Positions 33,474 to 45,650 of a stretch of 64,000 nucleotides of DNA are shown here, piece after piece. A program made the translations under genes and the position numbers. Source of the DNA: Rhinopithecus roxellana (Eukaryota > Chordata > Mammalia > Primates > Cercopithecidae). The notes under the pieces were generated by a model, which made no database searches, had not been told where the DNA came from, and saw only the letters and a program-made list of their open reading frames with translations. The stretch is from assembly GCF_007565055.1 (NCBI RefSeq), contig NC_044552.1, positions 36,078,069 to 36,142,068 of the forward strand. The letters are read 5' to 3'. Every line of letters begins with the position of its first letter. The stretch's first letter is position 1.

Positions 33474-36400
33474 CTAAAAATAAAGAAAGAGAGGTGTGTA
33501 GAATTTAGAAGGAGATCTGAGTTCTTGGAAATCCGGGTGTCCTAGGGGGAATAGGGGTGCGTGGTCTGACAGAGTCCCTGGCTGCTCAGCTTCTAGGATC
33601 TCCTTCCCCTGTGACCTGTCACCTCTCTTCCTTCCTCTCCAAGCATTACAAGGAAAGGGATGGGGCAGAACACATTGACTGTGCCTCAGGCTTCCTTCCT
33701 GTGACAATGGAGGAGGAATTCTCAAAGGCCTCCTGTCCACCTGGAGTCTGGAGCACAGGCCCTTTCTCCGCCTTCAGCCTCCCCCTTCTCCTCATCACTG
33801 ACCATGCCCTCTCCACTGGAGAATCTTCTAAATCATGCTAACAAGCCCTGATAGTCCCCATCATGAAAAAACCCACCATCTGCCTCTGCCTCTGTCCCTG
33901 TTCCTCCACGGTAGAAAGTTGTTTTTTTTTTTTAAATAGACACAGGGTGTCTCTCTGTTGCCCAGGCTGGAGTGCAGTGGTGTGATCACAGCTCACCATA
34001 ACCATGAACTCCTGGGCTCAAGTGAGGTGGGACTCCAAGGCCCTCACTTCAGCCTCTTGATTAGCTAGGACTACAGGCACACACCACTATGCCTGGTTAA
34101 TTTTTAAATATTTTGTAGAGACGGAGTCTTGCTATGTTGCCCACACTGGCCTCGAACTCCTGGCCTCAAGTGATCCTCCTACCTTGGCCTCCCAAAGTGT
34201 TGTGATTACACATGTGAACCACTGCGCCCAACCCACGGTCAGAATTCTCGAAGGATCTGCCCACATGCACTTGGTGGATCTCTTTTTTCTCTCCTCCTTC
34301 CTCTCCAAGTGGACTGTTGTCACTTCCCTGTCAACCCAATTGCTCTTCTTGAGGTCATCGGTAACTCTGTGTGGCCAAATTCAGTGGCCCCTGTCTTTAT
34401 TGTACTTGACTTCTGAGCTACATCTACTACTCCCTTTCACTTAAGGCCCCTGCTTTGTGGCCAAGATATTACCATAATGGCTACATATCTTACAACACAG
34501 AGGACACCCCCTCTTCCCCAAGCAAGGAATTAGCAGACTCGAAATGCCAATAGTGCCGAGGTTGAGAAACCCTGGGATAAAAGGATATATTGCTGGGGTT
34601 AATTCTTCAGATGAGAGGTCTGCAAACTATGGTCAGTGGGCCAAATCCTGACGGTTTTTGGGAATCAGTTTTATTGGCACATAGCCATGTCTATGTAATG
34701 TTGATGGCCGCTTCTGTGTTGCAGTGGCAAAGCTGAGCAGTTATGATAAAGACAGTAAATGGCCCACAAAGCCTCAAATATTAACTATCTGGACCTTTTT
34801 CAGAAGAAGTGTGTCCAGGAGTGAGACTGTTTGTGGAGAGGGGGTGACATAATACTCTTTAGTCACTCCTGAGCTCATGAAGGAAAAAGAAAAATCACAA
34901 AACACCTGGTTTCTAAGGCCTGAGTCCAACAGGGCTGATAAATCACAATTCTACCTGGACACACTGAAAATGGTTCAATGTAACAAACATAATTTCAGCA
35001 GCTCTAAGAGGTATTTTGTGAACATTTGCCTAATGTTATTCTGAGTTAGGAAAAGTCACATAAACCATTTGTATTTTCCATAAAATCATAACTGGATTTC
35101 TGGTGGAAAAAAGTTCCCAAGCAACCTAAGACTCCAAAAAACCATTTAACAGATGCCACTGAGACATGGCCGGGAAACACGAAATACTGACTTTTGTTAG
35201 TTAAATCATCCTCTGTCTCCACCTGGTGGAATGTAGAGTTGTAGCCTGTTTGAGCCTAATGAGTGGGAGGTGCTGGCTCCTCTTGGGGAAAACTGGTAAG
35301 ACCCTGATACCCTGATGCTGCCACTCCAGGACAAATAACTGAGAGATCACTGAGAGTCAGCTGAGGGTGGTTCTATCATTATTTCTATTAAAAAAGCCTT
35401 AAGATCAACCCAGGGCCCATTTCTCCCATGATGCACCAGTATGTGGTGGGTGGTGATGTGGAAATGACATCATGGCCAGCTTGGAAGGACAGCAGGGTGT
35501 GGAGGAGACCCACACCGAATCCCACCTCTCCCATCCCTGTGCTTCACAGGAGGAAGTGATCTGCTAGTTCCAGTTCACTTTGGTGGGTGCCGCCAAGCTG
35601 GGCTTAATCAGAGGCAGCATGGCATAGAGCCAGGAGCACAAGGCCAGGCCAGCCTGCATGATTTAAATCCCTACTAGGCTGCTCGCTGTGAACTGCAACA
35701 GGGGCTTCACCTTACTGTGCCTCAGTTTCTGCCTGTAAAAAAAGAAGCTCCTAAAAGTACCCGCCTCACAGGGCTAAAGATTAATCAGTACATGTGCTAT
35801 GGGTTGAATGTGTCCCCCAAACAGCACACGTTGAAAACTGAATCCCTAATGCAGCTGTGTTGGAAGGTGTGGCCTAATGGGAGGCGTTTCAGTGATGAGG
35901 GCCTCACCCTCATGAGTGGATTCATGCCAATTATTATATGGATTATTCCATATATCCAATTATTAGTGGATTCATGCCAATAATTACGGTATGAGGCTGC
36001 AAGTTCAACCTTTTGCTCTCTCTCCCCTCTCTTTGCCCTTCCACAATGGGATGACTTAGCAAGAAGGCCCTTGCTGGATGCAGGCCCCTTGACCTTGAAC
36101 TTCCCAGCCTCCAGCGCAATAAGAAATAAATTTATTTTCTTTATAAATTATCTAGTCAGTGATATTCTGTTGTAGCAACACAAAACAGAGTAAAACATGT
36201 AAAAAATCCTTTAAAACAGTGCCAGGCACGTAGTGAGTACCTGATAAACAGCAGTTACTATTAAGTTGCCTGCTCTACTCTATGAGGTCCCACCTGGCCT
36301 TGCTTATGTAACTGGGGATGTTTTCCTGGTAGAGTTTCAGAAACCGCCTGGGCAGCATCTCTCCCAGGTAACACTCCTCTTCATGCTTGAGGCATTAGGA

Positions 36401-39400
36401 ATTATGGGAAGAGGAACTCAGCAAGGCTCCTAAAGGATGTAATTCATAATAATGTAGTACCCTTCCAGTCAGGTGGACTTATTGAGAAGTACACTGGAAT
36501 TCTCTACTGGAGGCTGTGGGAGGGAATCACCCATCTTACAATCAATGGCATTTTCTACCTAAAGCAAAAAACAAAGTAAACCAAAAGGACAGAGCAGTGG
36601 TCAGGAGCCCAGGTCTGCATTCGGACAAAACTGGGTTCAAATCTCAGTTCTGCTCTTTACTGGCAGTGTGACTTAGGGCAAGTCATTTTACTTAATTTTT
36701 AAACTCTTATTTGTAAAACAAGTATAAAAAAACAGTATCTGTATCACATGGAGTTTCTATGTGAGGATTAAATGAGCTCATACACATAAAGCATGTACCA
36801 AAGTAAGTGCTTAGTAAATGTTAGCTATTATAATTACTATCTCAGGTTACTTTTCTTCAGTTGTTGTTGTTTTTTTAAATTATACCTAAAAGGGGAGGAT
36901 AACAAATAGGTTGTATTTCATGTATCAACTCTGATTAATTGGTTGTGCAGCTTGAACCATGACAATGAAAAGTATTTGAGGCTTTGTCTTAAAAGTGATT
37001 GCAAAGAGTGTGGTGATTGATTAGTGATGTCTGCCCTAGGCACAGAAGTAAGCGAAGGTGGTAGGAATACCCTGTATGAGCCATCTGTGTTATAGAGAGT
37101 TCCTGATTAGGTGATCTAGAGCCATTCTCAAATCATTCAGTGGGGATGCAAACAGAGTAATGCTAGTGAACATAGATTGGGTGTGAAGGGAAGGAGTGGG
37201 AACCAGAGTCCCACCTGCCATTCCTGGGAAAGAGGGAAGTTTTGTAACTTAGAGGTTCACTCTCTGAAGATATCCATCCTTATAAGGCTCTAAGATAACA
37301 GAATGGCCATATTCTGAGTCTGCCACAAGGCCTACATACCCATCCCAAAGATGGTATGAAGAAGAATTTTGAGGTCTAAGTTCTTTTTTCTGATTGAAGA
37401 AACCTCAGGCCATCCTGGCCCAGTCCCCATACAGCGACTATCCTCATGAATTCAGATCCAGTCCCTGGTCCCCTGCACCTACTTGCCACACTCCTTGCAG
37501 GGGAAGATGGTGGTGGGGTCTGTCTCGCCGCTGGTGGTGCTGTGAGAGGGTGAGCTCTTCACCGAACAGTACCCACTCTGGGTGCCACCAGGCTTCTGCT
37601 TCCCAGAGGGGACAGCACCTCGGGCCTTGGTCACCTGGTTGGTGCCCCCGTGGATGCGGGCATGGCCATTCAGTGCCTGTCGAGAGCTGAACACCTGGGG
37701 AAGAAAGGGAGTGACATGACATCTACAGTCCTGAAAAGGAAATTAGGGTTATTAGTTACTCAGTGGTAAACATGGAATACTTGAAACTGTCAAATGACAG
37801 GGCACAAAGGTTTTATATAAGCAAACTTTGGGCATATGCTACAAAAGGTAAAGATCAAATACCACAACCACAAATGCTGTGCCAATCAAAACCTCATCAC
37901 TGCTACAATCAGAAGAGAAGAAGTGATGTGGCACGGGATAAAGAACAAAGCTACTGTCTAGAAGTCAAGACGTCAGAGATTTGAACCCAGCTCTACTGTA
38001 ACTAAAGCTTCTGGGCCATTTCCCTTCTGTATACTTTATTTTTTTCCATCTGAAAAATGACGGGGCTGGACCAGTTTTCAAACTTTTTTAAAGCCAGTAA
38101 CTACCTTCTTCTCTCCCTCCCATTTTTCTTCCTTCCTTCCTCTTTCCTTCCCTCCTTCTTTTTTAAGAAATCAGGTCTTACTCAAAAAACTCAGGCTCAA
38201 GTTAAAAGCAGAGGTGCTCTGGCTAGAATGGAGACTGCGCCCCAGAATTGGGCCTGTTTGCTCAGCTCTATCTACCCCCAGGAAGCCCTAGTACCCTAAG
38301 GAACCCAGTTTGAAAGACAATGATTAGGTTTTCTGACATATTCTATGTTATATATAATCAGTAGCCCATTGTTGAATCAATGTTTAAGACCCCCAAATTT
38401 TAAAACAGAAAGATAAAAAGAGGCAGGATCTGGGCAGAATTTTAAAATCCTGCCATAAAGCTGGGTTTCTTAACATCAGCACTATTATCATTTTGGGTTG
38501 GATAATTATTTGGTTTGATGGGTAGGGGGCTCTGTTGTACAGGATGTTTAGCAACATCTTTGGTCAGACACTGCTTGCCAAATGTTCTTGGGGAATAAAT
38601 CATGCCCAGTTCAGAATCACTGCTATAATGGGATGTAAACCCATATCCCTGAATCCCAAGAGTCCTGGCTCTCAGCCTGTTAAACTCATCAGCTAAGGGG
38701 AGTACCTACTGGGCTGTCTAGCTGTAGTAGTTGCTGTGTTAAGTTTATGAGCTCTCTGTTTTGTTTGCTTGCTTTTTTGTTTTTGCTTTCAGATGGAGTC
38801 TCACTCTGTCTCCAGGCTGGAGTGCAGTGTCATGATCTCAGTTCACCACAACCTACGCCTCCTGGGTTCAAGCGATTCTCCTGCCTCAGCCTCCCGAGTA
38901 GTTGGGACTATAGATGCGCGCCACCACGCCCAGCTAATTTTTGTATTTTTAGTAGAGACGGGGTTTCACCATGTTTGCCAGGATGGTCTTGATCTCTTGA
39001 CCTTGTGATCTGCCCACCTTGGCCTCCCAAAGTGCTAGGATTACAGGCGTGAGCCACCACGCAAGCTCTGTTAATTTTCTTACATAGGAAAAAAAGTATT
39101 GCTGACTTAGCAACCAAAGTCTCCATCATTAGGCAAAGAATAAAACAGAACCAGCATGCTTTTTCCACTGTGATTTTTAAAAGTCATTAAAAAATATCTT
39201 CTTTTTTTACATAAAGAAAAATTAGAACAGAAAAATATCTACCTTGCTGAGCATTTGATTGGAAAAAGTAAAAGATAACTTCCCATTTGGTACACACTTA
39301 CTGTACATAGAGCTATGATTTGAGGAGGCATCTAATTTCTGAACAAATTCACCAAGAAATACCATCACTTAAAGTCATTATTGTAATCATGCTGCACTGA

Positions 39401-40107
39401 ACACTCTATACAAAATGGCCAGGTCATTAAACATCAAAGATGGAGAACAAGTCAGCAATCTCTTCTGTTCTCTGCAAAGTGAATGTGAAATGTATATATC
39501 TTTGTTTTTTTAAAAAAAAATTTTCATTTTTTCTTAAATGCAAATCAAATGAATTTCTGCTTTAGGATCTAAATATCTTAAAGACTGTTGCTTTCTCCAT
39601 CTAAGTGACAGGCTTAATTCAGTACACTCTGGAGAACAGCACTGTCCTATATCATGTACGAGCAAAGAAAAGCACATTGACTTGAGGAAAATGGGCTTCC
39701 TGTGGAAGGAGCAACATTATTTTGAGGGGTAATCCCTCTAGAACTTGCCTATACAGGTGTGCCTGGCCTTAAGAAATCTGATTTGGAAAAAGCTCACCAA
39801 TTCAGACTGGTGGGGGACCAGTGGGAGATTGAGAAATAACCTTTAAAAATATCCTTCCCAGCACTTTGGGAGGCCGAGACGGGCGGATCACGAGGTCAGG
39901 AGATCAAGACCATCCTGGCTAACACGGTGAAACCCCGTCTCTACTAAAAATACAAAAAACTAGCCGGGCGACCTGGCGGGCGCCTGTAGTCCCAGCTACT
40001 CGGGAGGCTAAGGCAGGAGAATGGCGTGAACCCGGGAGGCGGAGCTTGCAGTGAGCTGAGATCCGGCCACTGCACTCCAGCCTGGGCGACAGAGCGAGAC
40101 TCCGTCT

Positions 40108-40153
<46 letters not shown>

Positions 40154-42490
40154 TCCTTTAAAAGACACATGGAGCCTTAGACAAGGCCAGCACAGATACC
40201 ATAAGGTCTTTCTTTAGTGCTAAGAATGACCAAATGGTGAACTTGTTTTATTTTAGCTAAATTATGCTTCCAATATTCTTGAAAAGTACTGGCCTCAGTA
40301 CTTAACACACACTCCCTTTCAGCCTGTTTTTATGATTAATTTACTTTTAATAAATCCTTTTTTCTCCACTACAGAGTACAAACATAAACTTTAGTTAAAT
40401 CTTTATAACAATATTCTCAATTTTAAATTAGTGACATTTCAATTAGGAACACTTCATGAAATGTGAAATGCAAAACCTTCTAATAGGTAAAAATTGCAGG
40501 AGGTGGGTCAAGTAATTATGTCATAAAAGGATGATCTTTGTCAGCAGGCTCTCCTAGTACATTTAAATGCATGTTGACAGGGCACAAGCTTGTGTGACAC
40601 ACAGCCCAGGGGAGCGCAGAGGCTCCAGGAAATGTGGAATTATGTTCTGGAGGCCAACACTCGTTGCAGAGCTTGGAATCACACACTTCTGGGCACGGGG
40701 GCCTTCTCTGTGTTCTCCAACACGCAGCATTGTGCTTGACACAGAACACACACTCTATAATACCTGTTGGCCAAATGAAGAAGAAAACAATGGCAACATG
40801 GAACACCCTCTGCCAAACTGTGATTGTTGGAAGAGCACTCTCGAAAATACATCATTTCTTAAAGCCAGGCACAGCTATATGGCCCTTGCTCGTCCCAGAT
40901 CCCCAGATGACACAGACATACTTACAGCCCCACAGTTGGGCATTTCACAGATGAAGGAGCCTGAGGGCTGGCCCAGGGCTTGCAGGGGCGGCCCCTCCGT
41001 GGGAGCCAGGACGGGGACGGGTGGCGGCTCCGGGGACTTCGGCACCTCACTCTCTTCTTCTTTTGTGGATTTCCTATCTTCTTCCGGGTCCTCCTCCTCC
41101 TCCTCTAACTCTTCTTCTTCTTCACTTGTCTAGTGTTAAGGTAATAAAAGCAAGAGGGAAAATCCCCAAATGGCATTCTTAGTGATGAACAGAACACACA
41201 GATGAACAGAAGAGAGAGGGGCTGGATGCTGGCACTGTGTTCCTTTCTTTCTGCATAAGGAATGGCGGACAGAGCCTGCTAGGCGTGATCCCAGAAAGGT
41301 TGGTCTCAGGATGCTTAGGACTTTGAGGTCAAGGAAGTAAGTCCCCTGCCCCATTTTGGGACCCTCATCACTTATACAAAGATACGGTGAGGCAGAAAGG
41401 AGCAGTTTCTACATGCAAGGATTCCCCGCCTTGCTCAAGACCATTAGATCTTAAAATGACTAAAACTCAGGCTGCACCCTGCCTGTGAGTAGCTCTGCCT
41501 CCTCACAGCGGTGAAGAGGGTTTTCCAGCAATACACCACCATGGAATCCCCCTTGGAGAGAGACTAAAGAAGGACCTGTGCTGATGTGTTTTAGAGGCTT
41601 TATAACAACACTATGCAAGACGCTGGATTTGACCTGTGGCGGGCAGAAAGCACGTGACAGAAGGGGCGCTCCACTCTGGTCTTGTCAGAAAATAGAATGA
41701 AAGGAGAGAATATGGAAGGGGAAATTCCCTTTTATTTATCATGTGCTTTTCCTTTTGTCTCTGACCATGGGCTTAGAAAAAGCAGTGTATTCAATGTTTC
41801 TATTTATTCATTTTCCCCTGCTAGAGGCATTTAATGAAAAAGAACAAGAAAAACATTTCCTATGAATAATGATCTCCTCTGCTTCTATGGCCCCTCTCCC
41901 CACTTCAGAACAGCAGCCATGGGGAGAATTAAGCAGAAGGTCCCTGCTCTCCTCAAGGTTAACAGAATAGTAAGTTACTGGAATAGCTTGGAGTGGGTGG
42001 CCTGGGTGTGCTGGGATGGAAGGGCGGGGATCCAGGAGGCTCTCATTCTCCCCTTGCTTAACTATATTCTGCTCTTTCCATCCTTCCCAGGGTAGGGGTG
42101 AGGGTTGCTGGCTCCTGCAGGCCCCGAAAGGGCTGAGGACCAATCAGCCTCATTTCAGCTTTCATTTTACAGTTTACAAAGTGCTTTCACATTTACCATG
42201 CCACCGAATAGGCTGCAAACAGTCCTCTCATTTTATAAACGAGGAAGGAAAAGGCATGTTCAGCTGCCCCTGACCTGGCAAGTCATTTGTCTCTGCCAGG
42301 CTCTCTGCATAACTCATCACTTAATGCACGTGGACTCCAGTCTACTCTACCCCGACAGTGACGGAACTCTGGGGAGTCTATGATAGCAAGCCCAGAAGCA
42401 AGACTTTCCAAGAAAGATACAGATTTCTGAAAGTGATGATACCCTAGGACCCAGAAAACACAAGCTTCCTCTCTGCAGTTTAGATTTGGG

Positions 42491-42524
<34 letters not shown>

Positions 42525-45500
42525 ATGCCAGTATGTGCGTGGCATTTAGTAGCCCCTCACTGTTTCAGTATTGTCCTTATTTAATATCACATACATGTAT
42601 ACTTGAGATGCAGTATGAACAGGGTGTATTTAAGAAATGGCTCCAGTTTCCATTGGTAAACAGGATTAATTAGTAATGATCACATTTGTTAGAAGACCTC
42701 AGTGAATACTGATGTAGGCCTAGTACATTTGACAAAGTGGTTTATGATCTAAGCAGCCAGCCTCTTACTAGTATAGAACATACAGGTTGATTTCACTTAG
42801 GTGGTCTTATTCCTGTAGGACTCCACCATCTTTCTGTCCCAAAGAGTTTCAGGCAAAACCTTGTTATGTCAAACTGGGACTTTGTGGTCTCAAACATTAA
42901 GTAGCCCATGGTCTACAGTTTGACATTTAAAAATAATTACACACAACAAATGACAATGCCGTTTGTTTCATAGTATTTGTATTTGTTATAATGACAATTT
43001 TCTCACAATGCCATTGTTTGGCTTAAACATTCTTAGAAGAAATGTTCCATATAGCCACAACATTATAAATTACACTGTACCATGATTATGTATGTCTCTG
43101 GAATTTAGATAGGTTTTATTTCAACGGGCAATCTATAAATCACAAAATGATTTATCATCAAGCCATATGGCTCACCAAAGTGACTAAGAGATACAAAGAT
43201 ACAAGAACAAAAATCTTAACATGTAGAACTTTGTATCAACAAGTTGGTCATTTTATGATATATTGTGAAACAAAACATTTAGTATATTCCAAAATTAGAA
43301 GGCGGGCAAATATGGGGGTGGGGAGGAGGCTATACATTTAACATGGTGCTCAGAACCTCGAGTGTCCACAATAAGAGTTTCTTGAGCAGGATGATATTTT
43401 TATTTCTCAGGCATGCAAATGGAATTCATATTATGAGAAACTGGTAAGTCAGAATACAAATGCTCGACAACCCAAATCTGCTCAAAGACACCAATTTGTG
43501 TGTAACAGTTGCTAATAATAATGACGATGACAATATTGAATGCCTGCTGAGAATCATGCATTTCACACACACAAACATACACCCACCCACACACACACAC
43601 AATTTCTAGTTCTCATAACACTGTAAAATTTTTTCATTTTTAAACAAATGAGGAAATTGACCCAAGAAATAAGTTCTCAAGGTCACACAGCTGGTAAAAA
43701 AGTGTAACTGAGATTCAAAACCTGGCCTTATCTTATTCCAAAACTTCAACCTTCTTCACTCCTTGATCTGGCTGCAAATGTCCACAGGTGCATGTTTGTC
43801 CATCTGGAAATAGCTTAGAGATCCTAAACCTCTCAATATCATTGGAACCAGCTGCTTTGAAATGTCAAAGGGAAGGAGGATGTTTCCCAAGGCCCTTGTC
43901 AATGGACTGTGCTGTAGGTAACTGTGTTGACATCATTGTGAGTTCTACCTTTGCCCTTGGAGCCCTGATTGCTGTTTTCCACAGTCAGTTAATTGCCTCA
44001 GTTGGTTTCTTGAATTGTGCTAATTTTTGGTCACAGCCAGCCCTATATATTTGTCCTGAGTTGGGGAGCATGAGCACAGGCAGGGGACAGGAAGGTGTGG
44101 CCAGCACCTTCTCCTTTCACCTCATTAACAGAACCCATCTTGGCTCTCTTCCTCTGCTTCCAGTCACCCTGCCCCTGCTGAGTGAGCAGCTGTGCTCTGT
44201 TGACCTCCCAGTTACTTAGCTAAAGGGCAATCATTCCTTTCAAACCTCCTTCTTTCCCCCACTCTCAAGTCCTCAATAATCCCTGAACCACCTGAGCATG
44301 TTCCTTCATGTTCCATCTGGAGGGAAATGGTCACCTGCCCTTTCATAAAACATTGAAGACACATGATCAGGAGAGCTATCCCAGGTGTCCCAGACAGGCC
44401 CCAAGGACAAAGAGTAGGACCACATCCTAGGACTGTGCCTTGCACACCCTCCCCAGGTGCTCCCTCCCCGGTATCCCTATGATCCCAGTTTTTAATCTCC
44501 ACTTGGCAAACTATGCTTAGAAGGCTGACTGTGCACACAGTGCCCACAAAGCTGCTGTGAGCTGCCATACTGGCCTTTAATCAAGATTTTCTTGTTTTTT
44601 GTGGGCCTGAGTCATCTCTGCACGTAAGCCTTTTGCTCTCCCTAAGCTCACAAGTAACCAGGGTGTGGACACTCCTGGCCCAGCCTAATACTGGCTCCTG
44701 GTGAATAAACCCAAGAGGGTGTGGCCCCTCGGGCACCCTCTTACCCTCTCCTCCTTCATCTGAAGCTTCATGCTGGCCTGGGCCTTCCTACCCATCTTCA
44801 AAGCCCAGGCAGTCCAAGACAGTGCCTCTGCCTTGTGTGGAAACATCTTTGTTAGCGTCACTCCTCTGCTCAGCATCCCCTTGTTCATTCCATCTCCCTC
44901 CAGTGAATTTACAGAAGGAATGTTTATGAATCAGAGCAACTCCTATCTTCGAAAAATATTCACCCATTCATTTAACGAACATTTGTTGAGTGACTGTATG
45001 ATGCCAGGCTCTGTCCTAGGCACTTGATAACGCCCAAGCCTAAGATGCACCAATTTACCTCAGAAGACCATATTCTCTGATTTTGCCCCTCTTCCAAAAC
45101 ATGGCACTGACAGAGCCCAGAACATTCCAGAATTGGAAGGGACTTTCTAAATCATTTAAATCATCTGGCCATTTTACAGGCTAGCAAGCCTAGGTCTTCA
45201 AGGCTAGGAATCTTTGTGCTTCCTTGTTTACTGTCTCATCTACTCATTTGGAAAGCAATGCTCTGTGTGACCTGGGGCAAGCCTCTTCCTCTCTCTGGGT
45301 CTCAACTTTCTGCCTGTAAAATGGTGAAATTGGGTGAAAGAGTCCTTAAGGCTCTATCTAAGACTTTCTGGTTCTCATTGCATACTGCTTTTAAACACTC
45401 TTGGGGTTCATGGTGTATTTCCACTTACATATGTTGTATCCTCCCAATAAGGACATATGTTCTGTGTGGTGGGGGGAGAGGAGGGAGGGGTCATTTAACA

Positions 45501-45585
45501 TCCTCGAGTTGCCCACAGCACGACATACACATTGCTGTTTACATTGTGGGAGTTCAACTGCTTTTAGTTGACTGAACTGGAGGAG

Positions 45586-45650
<65 letters not shown>

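Noticed and set aside
33185..33508. 107-codon plus-strand open frame
   Set aside because: Antisense shadow of the last TRERF1 coding exon.
40567..41133. 188-codon plus-strand open frame with a Ser-rich end
   Set aside because: The Ser-rich end is the antisense of the TRERF1 Glu-rich exon (40926-41129), which has splice sites and frame continuity on the minus strand.
43788..44568. 143- and 118-codon open frames on opposite strands
   Set aside because: They lie in an intron, have no recognised domains or splice context, and overlap on both strands in GC-richer sequence where long frames arise by chance.
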